A program made the translations under genes and the position numbers. From Aegilops tauschii subsp. strangulata (Eukaryota > Streptophyta > Magnoliopsida > Poales > Poaceae), in contig NC_053038.3 in assembly GCF_002575655.3 (NCBI RefSeq), positions 145,220,885-145,284,884 on the forward strand: a stretch of 64,000 nt of DNA. Direction: 5' to 3'. Below the pieces are notes generated by a model. That model had not been told where the DNA came from and did no database searches. It was given only the letters and a program-made list of their open reading frames with translations. Below, one piece after another: positions 34,673 to 43,697 of this stretch. Positions within the stretch are counted from its first letter, which is position 1. Each line of letters begins with the position of its first letter.

Positions 34673-34712
34673 GCATTATGATCACCCTAACTGTGACCCG
34701 GAATTTATACAG

Positions 34713-35636
34713 GCCGCCATTAATCAATTTGAGTCGGAGATCTCTGAACTGAAGACTCGATTGAAAACTCAAGAGAATGAGACCCAAAAGGCAAATTCCA
34801 AGTTTGAATTCAGTGTATCTGCTCAAGAGAAACTGAAAAAGAAGTTTGAAGCAGAAAGAAAGGCCTGGGCTGATGAAAAGGCCGCTTTGCTCAACTGGAC
34901 TGAACAAGCGGAGGCTACTCTTCCAGAAACAACCGCCGAATTATCCGGCTTAAAACGCCATGTATCTCAGATGGTCTCAGCAATCTTTGGTAAGTTACTC
35001 TGCAAGTGTTAGCTATTTTAAATCTTTTTCAACAAGTATCTCAATTGTCATTAGCTGACCTGACTTTGCAATGCAGGCCCCAGGAGTTCCAATCTCAACC
35101 AGAGCATGCTGACAAAGCTGAAGGCCGTTTATACCCTAGTGGAACAACTCTACACCGGGTCACAACATGCTTTAGCTGTCGTGGCTCTGTCAAATGAAGT
35201 TCCCACTCATCTGGCAGACGTGCTAAGGCGGCTTGCCGTGCTACCTCAACGATTCCAAGAACTGAGACGAGCTTCTGCAAGAGCCGGAGCCATAGCTGCA
35301 TTAAGCCGGGCCAAGGCGTGGCTACCGGAGCTAGACCCGGCCGACATCGCCCTTGGGTATCCCAGCTTGAAGGAGGATGGCACTCCATTTGATCAGAAAG
35401 ACTTCGCCGCTTGCGTGAAGGACATACGCCCTGTGGCCACGCTGATTGGCAACGATACAGATCTCACCAAGTATCAACCGGGTTATGATGCCGAGAATCA
35501 GAGAATTCCAACCCCGCGTTATGAAGCAATCAGCCTGATCCCTCCAACTCGTAAGCATACCTTCGCCCCTGAAGTTGACCCGGCCGAGTTAATTGATGAT
35601 GAAGCTGAATTTGAAGCCTTGAGTGGCATTGACTAG
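34713..35636 (+). pseudogene. 3' half of the Gypsy accessory gene, in inverted orientation, with an intron
   Basis: Starts after an acceptor-like TTTATACAG (34711-34712). Exon 34713-34989 encodes a charged coiled coil (FESEISELKTRLKTQENE, EKLKKKFEAERKAWADE) ending SQMVSAIFG. A canonical intron GTAAGT...TTTGCAATGCAG spans 34990-35076 (87 bp); splicing joins a split Gly codon to PRSSNLNQSMLTKLKAVY. The second exon continues LPQRFQELRRASARAG, AWLPELDPADIALGYPSL, DFAACVKDIRPVATLIGN and ends FEALSGID at TAG 35634. From memory of this family, this coiled coil and tail normally follow the N-terminal half encoded here on the minus strand (36968-37870), so the block appears inverted. The surviving splice sites make this the best-preserved part of the gene. 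Confidence 0.65.
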
Positions 35637-35751
35637 AAATCATCAACCTTCCAGGACAGGGAAACTGCCGGAGGAGCGGAAAGGGATGAACCGGAAAGCA
35701 GTAGACTTGGGGGCTGGTAGAGTTAAGATAACTAAGGAATAAGCAATGATA

Positions 35752-37886
35752 TTTATACCTCAGATATTTGGTGAATCTGCTTCACCATGTCAATTTCCAA
35801 GTCACGGCTGTTGTGCACTTGATTTAGATAGCCAGTGATGATGTCTCCAATACTCAGATGAGCATAATTAGTAACGTTCAGTTTGGCTTTGCGGTGTTCC
35901 AGGAGTTCTTCTTTGGCAGAACATTAGGCCAGCGCGGTAGGTCTCCCCGGTTCAACAAAGTCCGTCTGGGTGATTTCGACCTCCGGGTCATCCATCATGG
36001 CCGAGCTGGGGATCTCTGGGTTTTCAGAGCCTTCCATAGTTTGTTCGACAGATGGATCAGTGGTGGAAGTTGGAGCATCATGAGCTGGTTCAGGCGGCGG
36101 CTCAGGAACGGAAGTATCGGCAGCAGCCGCTCTGAGCTCCGATTCAGCCAAGATCGGCTCGTCGGCCGGCTTACTTCTCCTTGCCTTCTTGCTGGGCTTC
36201 ACTTGCACACTGGGAATCAAAGGGTTAGTACAAAAACATGAGTAGGATAAACACAAGATAAACAAATTATCATTACCCTGGGGCGGTTTTGAAAGCCGGC
36301 ATGTTAGATTGCATTGAGTCGCCGGAAGAAGGTGAAGTCCCCTGATAGTTTGAGTCAGAAAAATTGAGTGATTGACGAGTGAAACCCGCTAAAGGATACA
36401 AAGAATGTAAATCGGAGGTAACCTCAGTCCGGCGTTTTCTTGTTGCATCAGGTAAGCCGGAGGAGAGGTCTGCATCTTTGCTGGTCCGGCTCTGCCTCCG
36501 ACTTTCGTGAATCTGTTGCTTCAAAAGAAATTGAGGATCTTGATAAGCTAAAGGATGTGAAAATCTTACTTTCTGGGTTACTCTTCGGACTTTCTATCTC
36601 GGCAAAGGCTTGGAGTCGGAGGAAATTATAGTTACCTCTTCAATCACTGCAGTACTCGCTCCTGTATCCTCCTGCTGATAATCAGTGTCAATAAGATGGT
36701 TAAAAAAGGAACCTAAAGAGTCAAGAGCTACCTCTGACTCGGAGGTATCGTCCAGATGAAACATATCCGAGGTGCTAGGCTTGCTTCCCTTCTTACGGGG
36801 AGCGGCTTTCGTGGCGGCTTTCTTAGCTTTTTTTGGCTCTCTTTGCAGCCTCATGGTCATACTTGACCTTCCAAAATTTGTCATCAGCCTGCAAATTGCA
36901 ACAAAGGTTTTTCAGTAAAGACAACATTATCAAGGTGGGAAGTAAAATGCTCAAGTCAATGGCTTACCGCTGGAGCTGGGTTAGCTTTGCAGAAAGGGCT
37001 TAAACCCACTTTCCCGCAATCGGCCAGGCTTTCGTTCAGAAGAGACTTGGTCATGTCATCAACAACGTCTTCGGGTAAGTCGTCGGGACTGTGCCGTAGA
37101 GGATCACTGTTTAGGCCAGTGTAACCGCACATCAAGTCGGGGCGGCGGCTTAAGGGGATAACCCGCCAGGCAATCCAAGCCCGGACCAGATCAATGCCAT
37201 TTAGGTCGTTCCCCAGAAGAGCTTTGATCTTGTTGATGGTGGGAGCAAGTGGTTGACGTTTAACTAGAGATAATTTATCCGGCAAGGGGTGATTTGACTG
37301 TAGTCGCAGGGCGCGAAAGACGGGCAGAGGGTTCTCATCAGCCGGAGAAGTGTCTTGACAGTAGAACCACGTCTGGTTCCAATCTTTAGGGTGACTTGGC
37401 GGCTCAGCATAAGGGAAGAGACAATCTCTCCGTCGTTGGATTGAGATTCCGCCGAGTTCCAAGCTGGGCCCATTGGCACATTCATTTTGGCGGTTCAGAT
37501 AAAATAACTCTCTAAAGAGTAATAAGCTGGGTTCCTCTCCAAGGTACACCTCACAGAACACTTGGAAATTGCAGATATTTGACACGGAATTGGGTCCGAT
37601 GTCTTGAGGTCGCAGGTCAAAAAAGTGCAGGACGTCTCTGGAATTTTTTGAGCCGGGTGGAGCAAAGCCCCGGTTCATGTGATCAGTAAAGATGACAACT
37701 TCCCCATCCTTGGGTTGAGGTTTTTCTTCTGACGGATCAGGAGCACGATAGGACATGACCTCTTTCTTCGGCAGATAACCAGTCTTTACAAAATCAGCTA
37801 AGATGCTATCAGTGACGGTGGATTTAACCCAGTTGCATGTGATGGGTGCTTTGGCAGCCTTGGGCGGCATTATGAAGGATGGAAGC
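35752..37886 (-). pseudogene. 5' half of the opposite-strand accessory gene ('putative gypsy-type transposon' domain), multi-exon
   Basis: ATG 37870 opens MPPKAAKAPITCNWVKST and continues FVKTGYLPKKEVMSYRAP, FTDHMNRGFAPPGS, FFDLRPQDIGPNSVSNICNF, LELGGISIQRRRDCLFPY, HPKDWNQTWFYC: the domain found in plant genomes as 'putative gypsy type transposon'. Exon 37886-36968 ends at GCG|GTAAGC. The next exon starts 36888 (TTTGCAG|GCTGATGAC), shows a 1-nt slip in an A-run near 36840 and a TAG near 36595, and ends at about 36277 (CCAGG|GTAATG). A further exon from about 36215 runs to 35752 with a frameshift, ending GAG|GTATAAAT. The coiled-coil half expected next lies inverted at 34713-35636. Function is unknown. 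Confidence 0.65.
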
Positions 37887-38453
37887 CTATGACAAAATAA
37901 AAATTTCTGGTTCAAATTTAAGACGGAGAAAATACTTCAATTCATATTCAAGATGGCGGCTTACGAAGGGGCCTAATGATATATGGCTAATTGTGTCAGA
38001 TTGTTTAAGCCACCATGGGAAACAATAGCAATTAGATTATTTAAATCCACTATGAGTGATCAGGATCATTCATTGAGCATTGCCTCGTTAAGCCGGCGGT
38101 AAGAGCCGTCATGGATAACGGATACAGTTTGTGCCTAAGTGTCACACAAACAAGTTTCACAAGTTGCAGCTGTTATTTTGGATTAAATGGTTGTTCAGAA
38201 AAGAAGATATTCTAGACCTAAAAATAGGTACAGATGAGTTCGTGAGTTCTAGTGAGGCCTCTGCACGAAGGAAAGGGATCTGCCAGTATTAAAAATGGAC
38301 GCGAAATAACTACCGCATAAGTTTCCATATTACTTTTGCATCAAATAAGGCCGCAGTGGAAGAACTACGAGGAAACCGTGATGAACAACGAAGAACAGGG
38401 AAGAACTTGGAAACTCTAATGCAGATCTGACGTTCGAGAAGGAGGAGACTTAC

Positions 38454-38615
38454 GGCTGCAAATTCACTGCGGAGAATCGCTGCTGTTCTCTGGTCGATTC
38501 AGGTTGATGCAACGGCCAAGATCGACGAAGATGAGGTGCTCTGTTACGGCGGCGGTGGCGGAGCTCGAGCGGCAGCAAGGTCGAGAGAGGAGGAAGACAA
38601 TAGGAAGGGGGAGAA
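38454..38615 (-). other. Non-coding first exon of the accessory gene
   Basis: Between the TATA box and a donor GCC|GTAAGT at 38453. Pyrimidine-rich leader (CTCTCTCGACCTTGCTGC). The intron 38453-37887 (567 bp) ends TTTGTCATAG|GCTTCC, 16 bases before ATG 37870. A leader intron ahead of the start codon is typical of host genes, not of retrotransposon ORFs. Confidence 0.55.
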
Positions 38616-38637
38616 TGAGAAAAGACCTAGTCGTGCT

Positions 38638-38645
38638 TATTTATA
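38638..38645 (-). promoter_or_regulatory. TATA box of the opposite-strand accessory gene
   Basis: TATAAATA on the minus strand, CCTCCCT just upstream, with a C/T-rich leader downstream. It lies about 290 bp inside the 3' LTR and directs transcription away from it. Confidence 0.55.
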
Positions 38646-38929
38646 AGGGAGGACTGATAAGTGGGCGCCAAAAACGAGGAGGCCGAAAACTTGATTACCC
38701 AGCGGCTTCGATGCCTCGATTTTTGGGATGGTTATTAAGATAAAGATCCGTTGGGATATGACAGAATAAAAAAATGAATTTAATGGAAGATGACGTCATG
38801 GCGGGTTATCAGGAATCCAGAAGATGACGTCACGGTGGGTCATAATTTTTGCATAGACAGAAGCGAGAAGTTTTCTTCTTAAGGTATTGAAGATCGACAT
38901 GAACCTGTTCAAATCAATCTGGGGCCTAA

Positions 38930-39449
38930 TGTTGGGGATATAACAACTGGCGTAACCCGCCCAGGAGGGGCTGGGTTACATTATGGTAATTCATCATATG
39001 AAGCCCAATATCAAAGCTTGAAGATGGCGGTTCAATAAAGGGCCTAAAGCCCGTAGGTGATTTAAGGCCCGTAGTGATAAACCGCCGTAATGGCGTGACT
39101 TGTGTTGTAAGGCAAGATTAACTAGTTACCGAGCCGGATACTGTTTATAAGCCGGCCGGGACTCTATAGGCCGCGGGGCGTCAGCCCGTGTATATAAGGG
39201 GATGACCCGCCGGCGGCTTAAGGGAGAGAACATCAAATCGGTAGCCAGGCATAGCGGATTCGCTCCCTGTCATCGAAACCCTAGTAATTCCACCTCAACT
39301 GGAGTAGGCTTTTACCTTCACCGTAAGGGGCCGAACCAGTATAACCCTCGTATCCTTTGTCCCCCTTTAACCCCTTTAAGCTTCCTAGTTGCGATGGCTC
39401 CATGACTAAGTCCTTTCACAAGGGCATCTGCCGTGACTATTCCACGACA
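38930..39449 (+). repeat. 3' LTR of the CCGCC Gypsy
   Basis: 520 bp, starts TGTTGGGGATATAACAACTG, ends CCACGACA, followed by CCGCC. Preceded by a weak purine tract (TCTGGGGCCTAA, 38918-38929). Confidence 0.93.
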
Positions 39450-39603
39450 CCGCCTTTTCGCTCTGTTGCAGATTTTTGGCCATGGATGTCGCCGTCGCCG
39501 CTAGTTGGTCCTTGTTGTCAAACCAAGACTGTATCTCCAACATCCTAGCTAGCTTCACAGGGTGGTCGTATGCGATCCTCACGTATCGGTTGTACTCCTC
39601 CAT
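39450..39603 (-). pseudogene. 5' part of the same split 158-codon unknown gene
   Basis: ATG 39603 opens MEEYNRYVRIAYDHPVKLAR, continues SWFDNKDQLAATATSMAKNL and QQSEKA, and reaches the Gypsy right LTR at 39449 in the middle of a codon that is completed across the TSD at 26243. A TAG lies in frame a few codons upstream of the ATG, so the start is well defined. Upstream is a pyrimidine-rich minisatellite (39655-39840) shared with the divergent paralog. Confidence 0.7.
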
Positions 39604-39654
39604 CGATCTACCTGTCCACAGCAGCTTTACTCGCCGGCGGTGGTTTTTTAATGG

Positions 39655-39840
39655 AAGAGGGGAGGAGTAGCGCTGGTTTTGGATTAGAACGGGAGAGGAG
39701 CGACGCTGGTTTTGGATTGGAACAAGAGAGGAGGGGCGGTGATTTCGAAATGGAAGAGGAGAGGAGCGGCGCTGGATTTAGATTGGAATAGGAGAGGAGC
39801 GGCGGTGGTTTAAGAGGAGAGGAGCAGCGCTGGTCTTGGA
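39655..39840. repeat. Purine-rich minisatellite upstream of the split gene
   Basis: Units of about 37-40 bp: GAGAGGAGCG(A/G)CG(C)TGG, TTTTGGATTGGAAC. On the minus strand, the gene's strand, it is a CCATTNCAAAACCACCGCC / CTCCTCTCC array in the position of a 5'UTR or proximal promoter. Confidence 0.75.
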
Positions 39841-40140
39841 AGTATTTCTTTGTTTTGCGTATTTTGGGTCAAAGTTTAACCACGTACTGTATTTGACAAG
39901 CAAAATGTGAATGCATGTCATCAAAAATTGTATCGTTTGGTTCGTATCTGAATGTACTGTCAAATTATATTATTTTTGCAACGTATAACATATATTTTAT
40001 TTGTGAAAATCATGGTCAATTATGACCTAGAATAAAAGGGAGAATAGTTAATGTGGGGTCGCTTTCTTAATTGAAGGGTAAATTGATTTTGGTTTTGATC
40101 CAGTCAGAGCACGTCGGCCTTTCGTCCAATCCTAAATCGC

Positions 40141-40515
40141 TACCGCACGCTACTCTCCCTCTTCTCCATTGCAAAACCACCTCCTCTCCTCTCCATCATC
40201 TCCATTCCAAAACCGCCGTCTCGCCTTTCCATCTTATCCATTGCAAAACCACCTCCTCTCTCCTCGGACGAGGATCCCCTGACGTAGCCCATCCTGCCAT
40301 TGAGACACTGACACATGGGTCCCACCAAGCGCGGGGCCCACCTATCAGCCACCCAAAGGTAGGGAAACCTCTCCTCTCCATCATCTCGATTCGAAAACCA
40401 CCGTCTCGCCTCTCCCTCTTCTCCATTGCAAAACCACCCCCTCTCCTCTCCATCATCTCCGTTCCAAAACAACCGTATTGCCTCTCCCTCTTCTCTATTG
40501 CAAGACCACCTTCTC
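40141..40515. repeat. Pyrimidine-rich minisatellite upstream of the paralog
   Basis: Units of the form CTCCATTGCAAAACCACC followed by TCCTCTCCTCTCCATCATCT. Same unit as 39655-39840 but on the opposite strand, so both arrays read the same way relative to their gene. Confidence 0.8.
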
Positions 40516-40563
40516 TCCCTCCCATCTTCCAAAGCTAGCACCGGGCCACACAGAAGGACATCT

Positions 40564-41040
40564 ATGGAGAGGATGCAGTAGGGAATGAGGCAGATCGCGA
40601 GCGGCGACCAGGAAAAGTTAGCCAGGTTGAAGGAGATCCTTACTTGGTTTGACAATGAGTGGGAGATTTCGAGGATGGTGAGGGCCATGTGGCAATGTAT
40701 GCGAAAGAGCGAGACGGCGGCGATGTACTCCTCGGCGGCAGTCACACTGCAGTCCATCGAGTTCATCGAGTATCTCCTCTGGGCGATGGAGTAGACAGAT
40801 TTTCCCGAGGCGAAAGTCAGGCAGAGGTGGTGGGCGTACAGGTCGAAGGTCGAGCACCCAGAGGATAACAAATCTATCGAGTACTGTGTGCCGTTCGTGA
40901 GGGTGCAGAGCCAGTCGGAGCCATAGTAGTATTTGTTCTACCACTGCAAGAGGAGGCCGGATGGCGCGACGGCGCTTCCCCTCCGTTCTCCACGTTTCCC
41001 TCGACGCTCGCCTCATTTCAACGGCGTCTGTAGGGTTTAA
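40564..41040 (+). pseudogene. Paralog of the split 158-codon gene (broken)
   Basis: ATG 40564 aligns with ATG 39603 of the minus-strand copy. TAG interrupts at 40579, again at 40792 (in the LLWAMEQTD-like block, where the other copy has CAA), and TAG-TAG at about 40924. Retained blocks: EKLARLKEILTWFDN, SIEFIEYLLWAME, VPFVRVQSQSEP, CKRRPDGATALP. Four TAG stops and no other disabling type is a striking spectrum. Function unknown. Confidence 0.65.
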
Positions 41041-41924
41041 GGTAAGCTTTAACCTAATCTTCCATATGCTCATGCTTACAATCAGTGTGACAGCTAATAA
41101 AAATCATGCTTACAACAGTCTCCGAGTACTATGCCAATCACCCTAAAATAGCTCTGGACCTTTGGGTCAAAGTAGTGACACTGTGTACAAATAAAGAAAA
41201 ATAGATTGGTGCTTCTTTCAGAAAAGAGTACTCCTTAGAAAACTGCCATTATAAGCTACTAGTATTTTTTTGAAGTCTAAGCTACTAGTATTTGGTTAGA
41301 GGATTTTCTGCCGCAAAAATTCCGTCCACAGTGAGGGCCACACATCCCACTGGTGGTGGTGGATGCCAATGCGTAGATGGAGCAGGGTTGGTGTCGGTAA
41401 TTTTTACTTGGCGCCTCGCACTCTGCATATATGCCAGTTCCATCCATACATTTGTGCAGTTCCACCAAAATGCAGCTGATTAACCTTGTTTGCACAGATA
41501 ATGAAAAATCATGATAAATTATAGTGGCACTAGTTGATGAAACATACACTAATAAATAGAAGAAAATATTGCGATAGTATCATCGTACGCCATGCTGCGA
41601 GGGCGAGATGGGCCCTACGACGCCTCATATGGTACGCCTCATACTGGAAATCGACCCAAGTCTCCAAGATACACCTTCTGCCAGTGATGAACATCAGTGT
41701 ACAGCGGTAGTACAAGGATGGGCCTTGAGACATTCCAATCTCTATTTTTGTGCAACTCAACTAAAATTAAGCACCCCAGTTTGCAGAAACGCTAAAACAT
41801 TAACAATGGGACTAGTTGATGAAACATATACTAACAAAGAGAAGCACTTTCTTTATCTACATTGGAAATGAAATGATAGAGAGGATGCTCGCTCTATTTT
41901 AACTGTATTATTACTTCATTTTAA
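41041..41924. other. Gene-free repeat-motif region
   Basis: Contains TTTGTGCAGTTCCACCAAAAT...TGTTTGCACAGATAATGA (41453) and TTTGTGCAACTCAACTAAAAT...GTTTGCAGAAACGC (41743), each followed within about 60 bp by AGT.GGCACTAGTTGATGAA or GGGACTAGTTGATGAAAC. Similar motif pairs occur at 17.9 kb and 51 kb. No coding. Confidence 0.5.
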
Positions 41925-42095
41925 CAGTGGCACTAGGGTCGAGCAGGTGGCAAATGAGGTGTACCGTGCGTCGCAAGGATGGAGGCCGGGGGTGCTTAGA
42001 CTGGGATGCTGAAGCTGGCTCTATCTTCCCCCCTGTTGTTTCTGTGGTAGCATTTTAGTTGTAATCCAAACTTGGTCGGGCTAGTGTTGCGTCCC

Positions 42096-43681
42096 TGCTA
42101 CCTCTTGAGCATGTGTTGGTTTTCCCTTGAAGAGGAAAGGGTGATGCAGCAAAGTAGCGTAAGTATTTCCCTCAATTATTGAGAACCAACGTATCGATCC
42201 AGTAGGAGACAACGCACAAGTCACCTAGTAACTGCACAAACAATCAAGAACCTTGCAACCAACGCGATAAAGGGGTTGTCAATGCCTTCACGGTCACTCG
42301 CAAAAGTGAGATCTAATAAAGATAGTAAAGTAAATATTTTTAGTTTTTTTGTTGTATAGATTGGAAAGTAAACATTGCAAAATATTAAATGAGATGCGAT
42401 GTAAATAAAAGAGATGCAATATAATAAGAAAGAGACCCGGGGGCCATTGGTTTCACTAGTGGCTTCTCTCAAGATAGCATGCATTACAGTGGGTGAACAA
42501 ATTACTGCCGAGCAATTGATTGAAAAGCGCATAATTATGAAGACATTTAAGGCAATGATCATGAATATAGGCATCATGTCTGTGTCAAGTAGACCGAAAC
42601 GATTCTCCATCTACTACTATTACTCCGCACATCGATCGCTATCCAGCATGCATCTAGAGTATTAAGTTCATAAGACCAGAGTAACGCATTGGCAAGATGA
42701 CATGATGTAGAGGGATAAACGCAAGCAATATGATATAAACCCCATCTTTTTATCCTCAATGGCAACAATACAATACGTGCCTTGCTGCCCCTACTGTCAC
42801 TAGGAATGGACACCGCAAGATTGAACCCAAAGCTAAGCACTTCTCCAATTGCAGGAAAGATCAATCTAGTAGACCAAACTAAACTGATAATTCGAGGAGC
42901 CTTGCAAAGATATCAAATCATGGATATAAGAATTCAGTGAAGAACCAAATAATATTCATAGATAATCAAGTTCATAAATCCACAATTCATCGAATCTCGG
43001 CAAACACACCACAAAAGAGTATTACATCGAATAGATCTCCAAGAACAACGAGGAGAACTTTGTATTGAGGATCAATGAGAGAGAAGAAGCCATCTAGCTA
43101 ATAACTATGGACCCGAAGGTCTGTGGTAAACTACTCACGCTTCATCGGAGAGGCTATGGTGTTGATCTAGAAGCCCTCCGTGATCGATTCCCCCTCCAGC
43201 AGATTGTTGGAAAAGGCCCCAAGATGGGATCTCATGGGTACAGAAGGTTGCGGCGGTGGAAAAGTGGTTTCGTGGCTCCCCTGATGTTTCTAGGCTATAA
43301 GAGTATATATAGGCGAAAGAAGTACGTCGGTGGAGCTACGAGGGGCCCATGAGGGTGGGGGCACGCCTACCCTCCCTGGGTGCGCCTTCCTGCCTCGTGG
43401 TAACCTCGTTGCATGTCCGACTTCATCTCCAAGTCTTCAGGTTTGCTTTCGGTCCAAGAAAGATCATCGCGAAGGTTTCATTCCATTTGGATTCCGTTTG
43501 ATAGTCCTTTTCTGCGAAACACTAAAAAAGGAAAACAACAGAAACTCGCACTGGGCCACCGGTTAATAGGTTAGTCAAAAAAATAATATAAAAGAGCATA
43601 TTATTGCCCATTAAACATCCAAAACAGATAATATAATAGCATGGAACAATCAAAAATTATAGATAGGTTGGAGACGTATCA
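42096..43681 (-). repeat. 3' LTR of the Sabrina-like element
   Basis: 1586 bp; plus-strand start TGCTACCTCTTGAGCA, end GGAGACGTATCA. Preceded by TSD GTCCC. Confidence 0.9.
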
Positions 43682-43697
43682 AGCATCCCCAAGCTTA
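43682..43697 (-). other. Polypurine tract of the Sabrina-like element
   Basis: Minus strand AAGCTTGGGGATGCT next to the 3' LTR. Two further AAGCTTGGGGATGCC copies occur internally near 45735 and 45790. Confidence 0.75.

Larger units (their letters stand above)
26249..39449 (+). mobile_element. Tat-type Gypsy retrotransposon with opposite-strand accessory gene
   Basis: 13201 bp, plus strand, LTRs of 521 and 520 bp, TSD CCGCC at 26244-26248 and 39450-39454. Order: LTR, PBS, gag, protease, RT, RNase H, second RNase H, integrase (to 33207), repeat-rich 3' region, accessory gene on the minus strand (35752-38645) with an apparently inverted 3' half (34713-35636, plus), polypurine tract, LTR. Dual RNase H puts it in the Tat lineage. 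The gag-pol frame has many stops, mostly TAG, and several frameshifts, yet the LTRs are very similar. It disrupts the 158-codon gene. I do not assign a family name. Confidence 0.93.

Noticed and set aside
42221..42665. ORFs on both strands repeated at 49.0-49.4 kb
   Set aside because: They are the paired LTRs of the Sabrina-like element.
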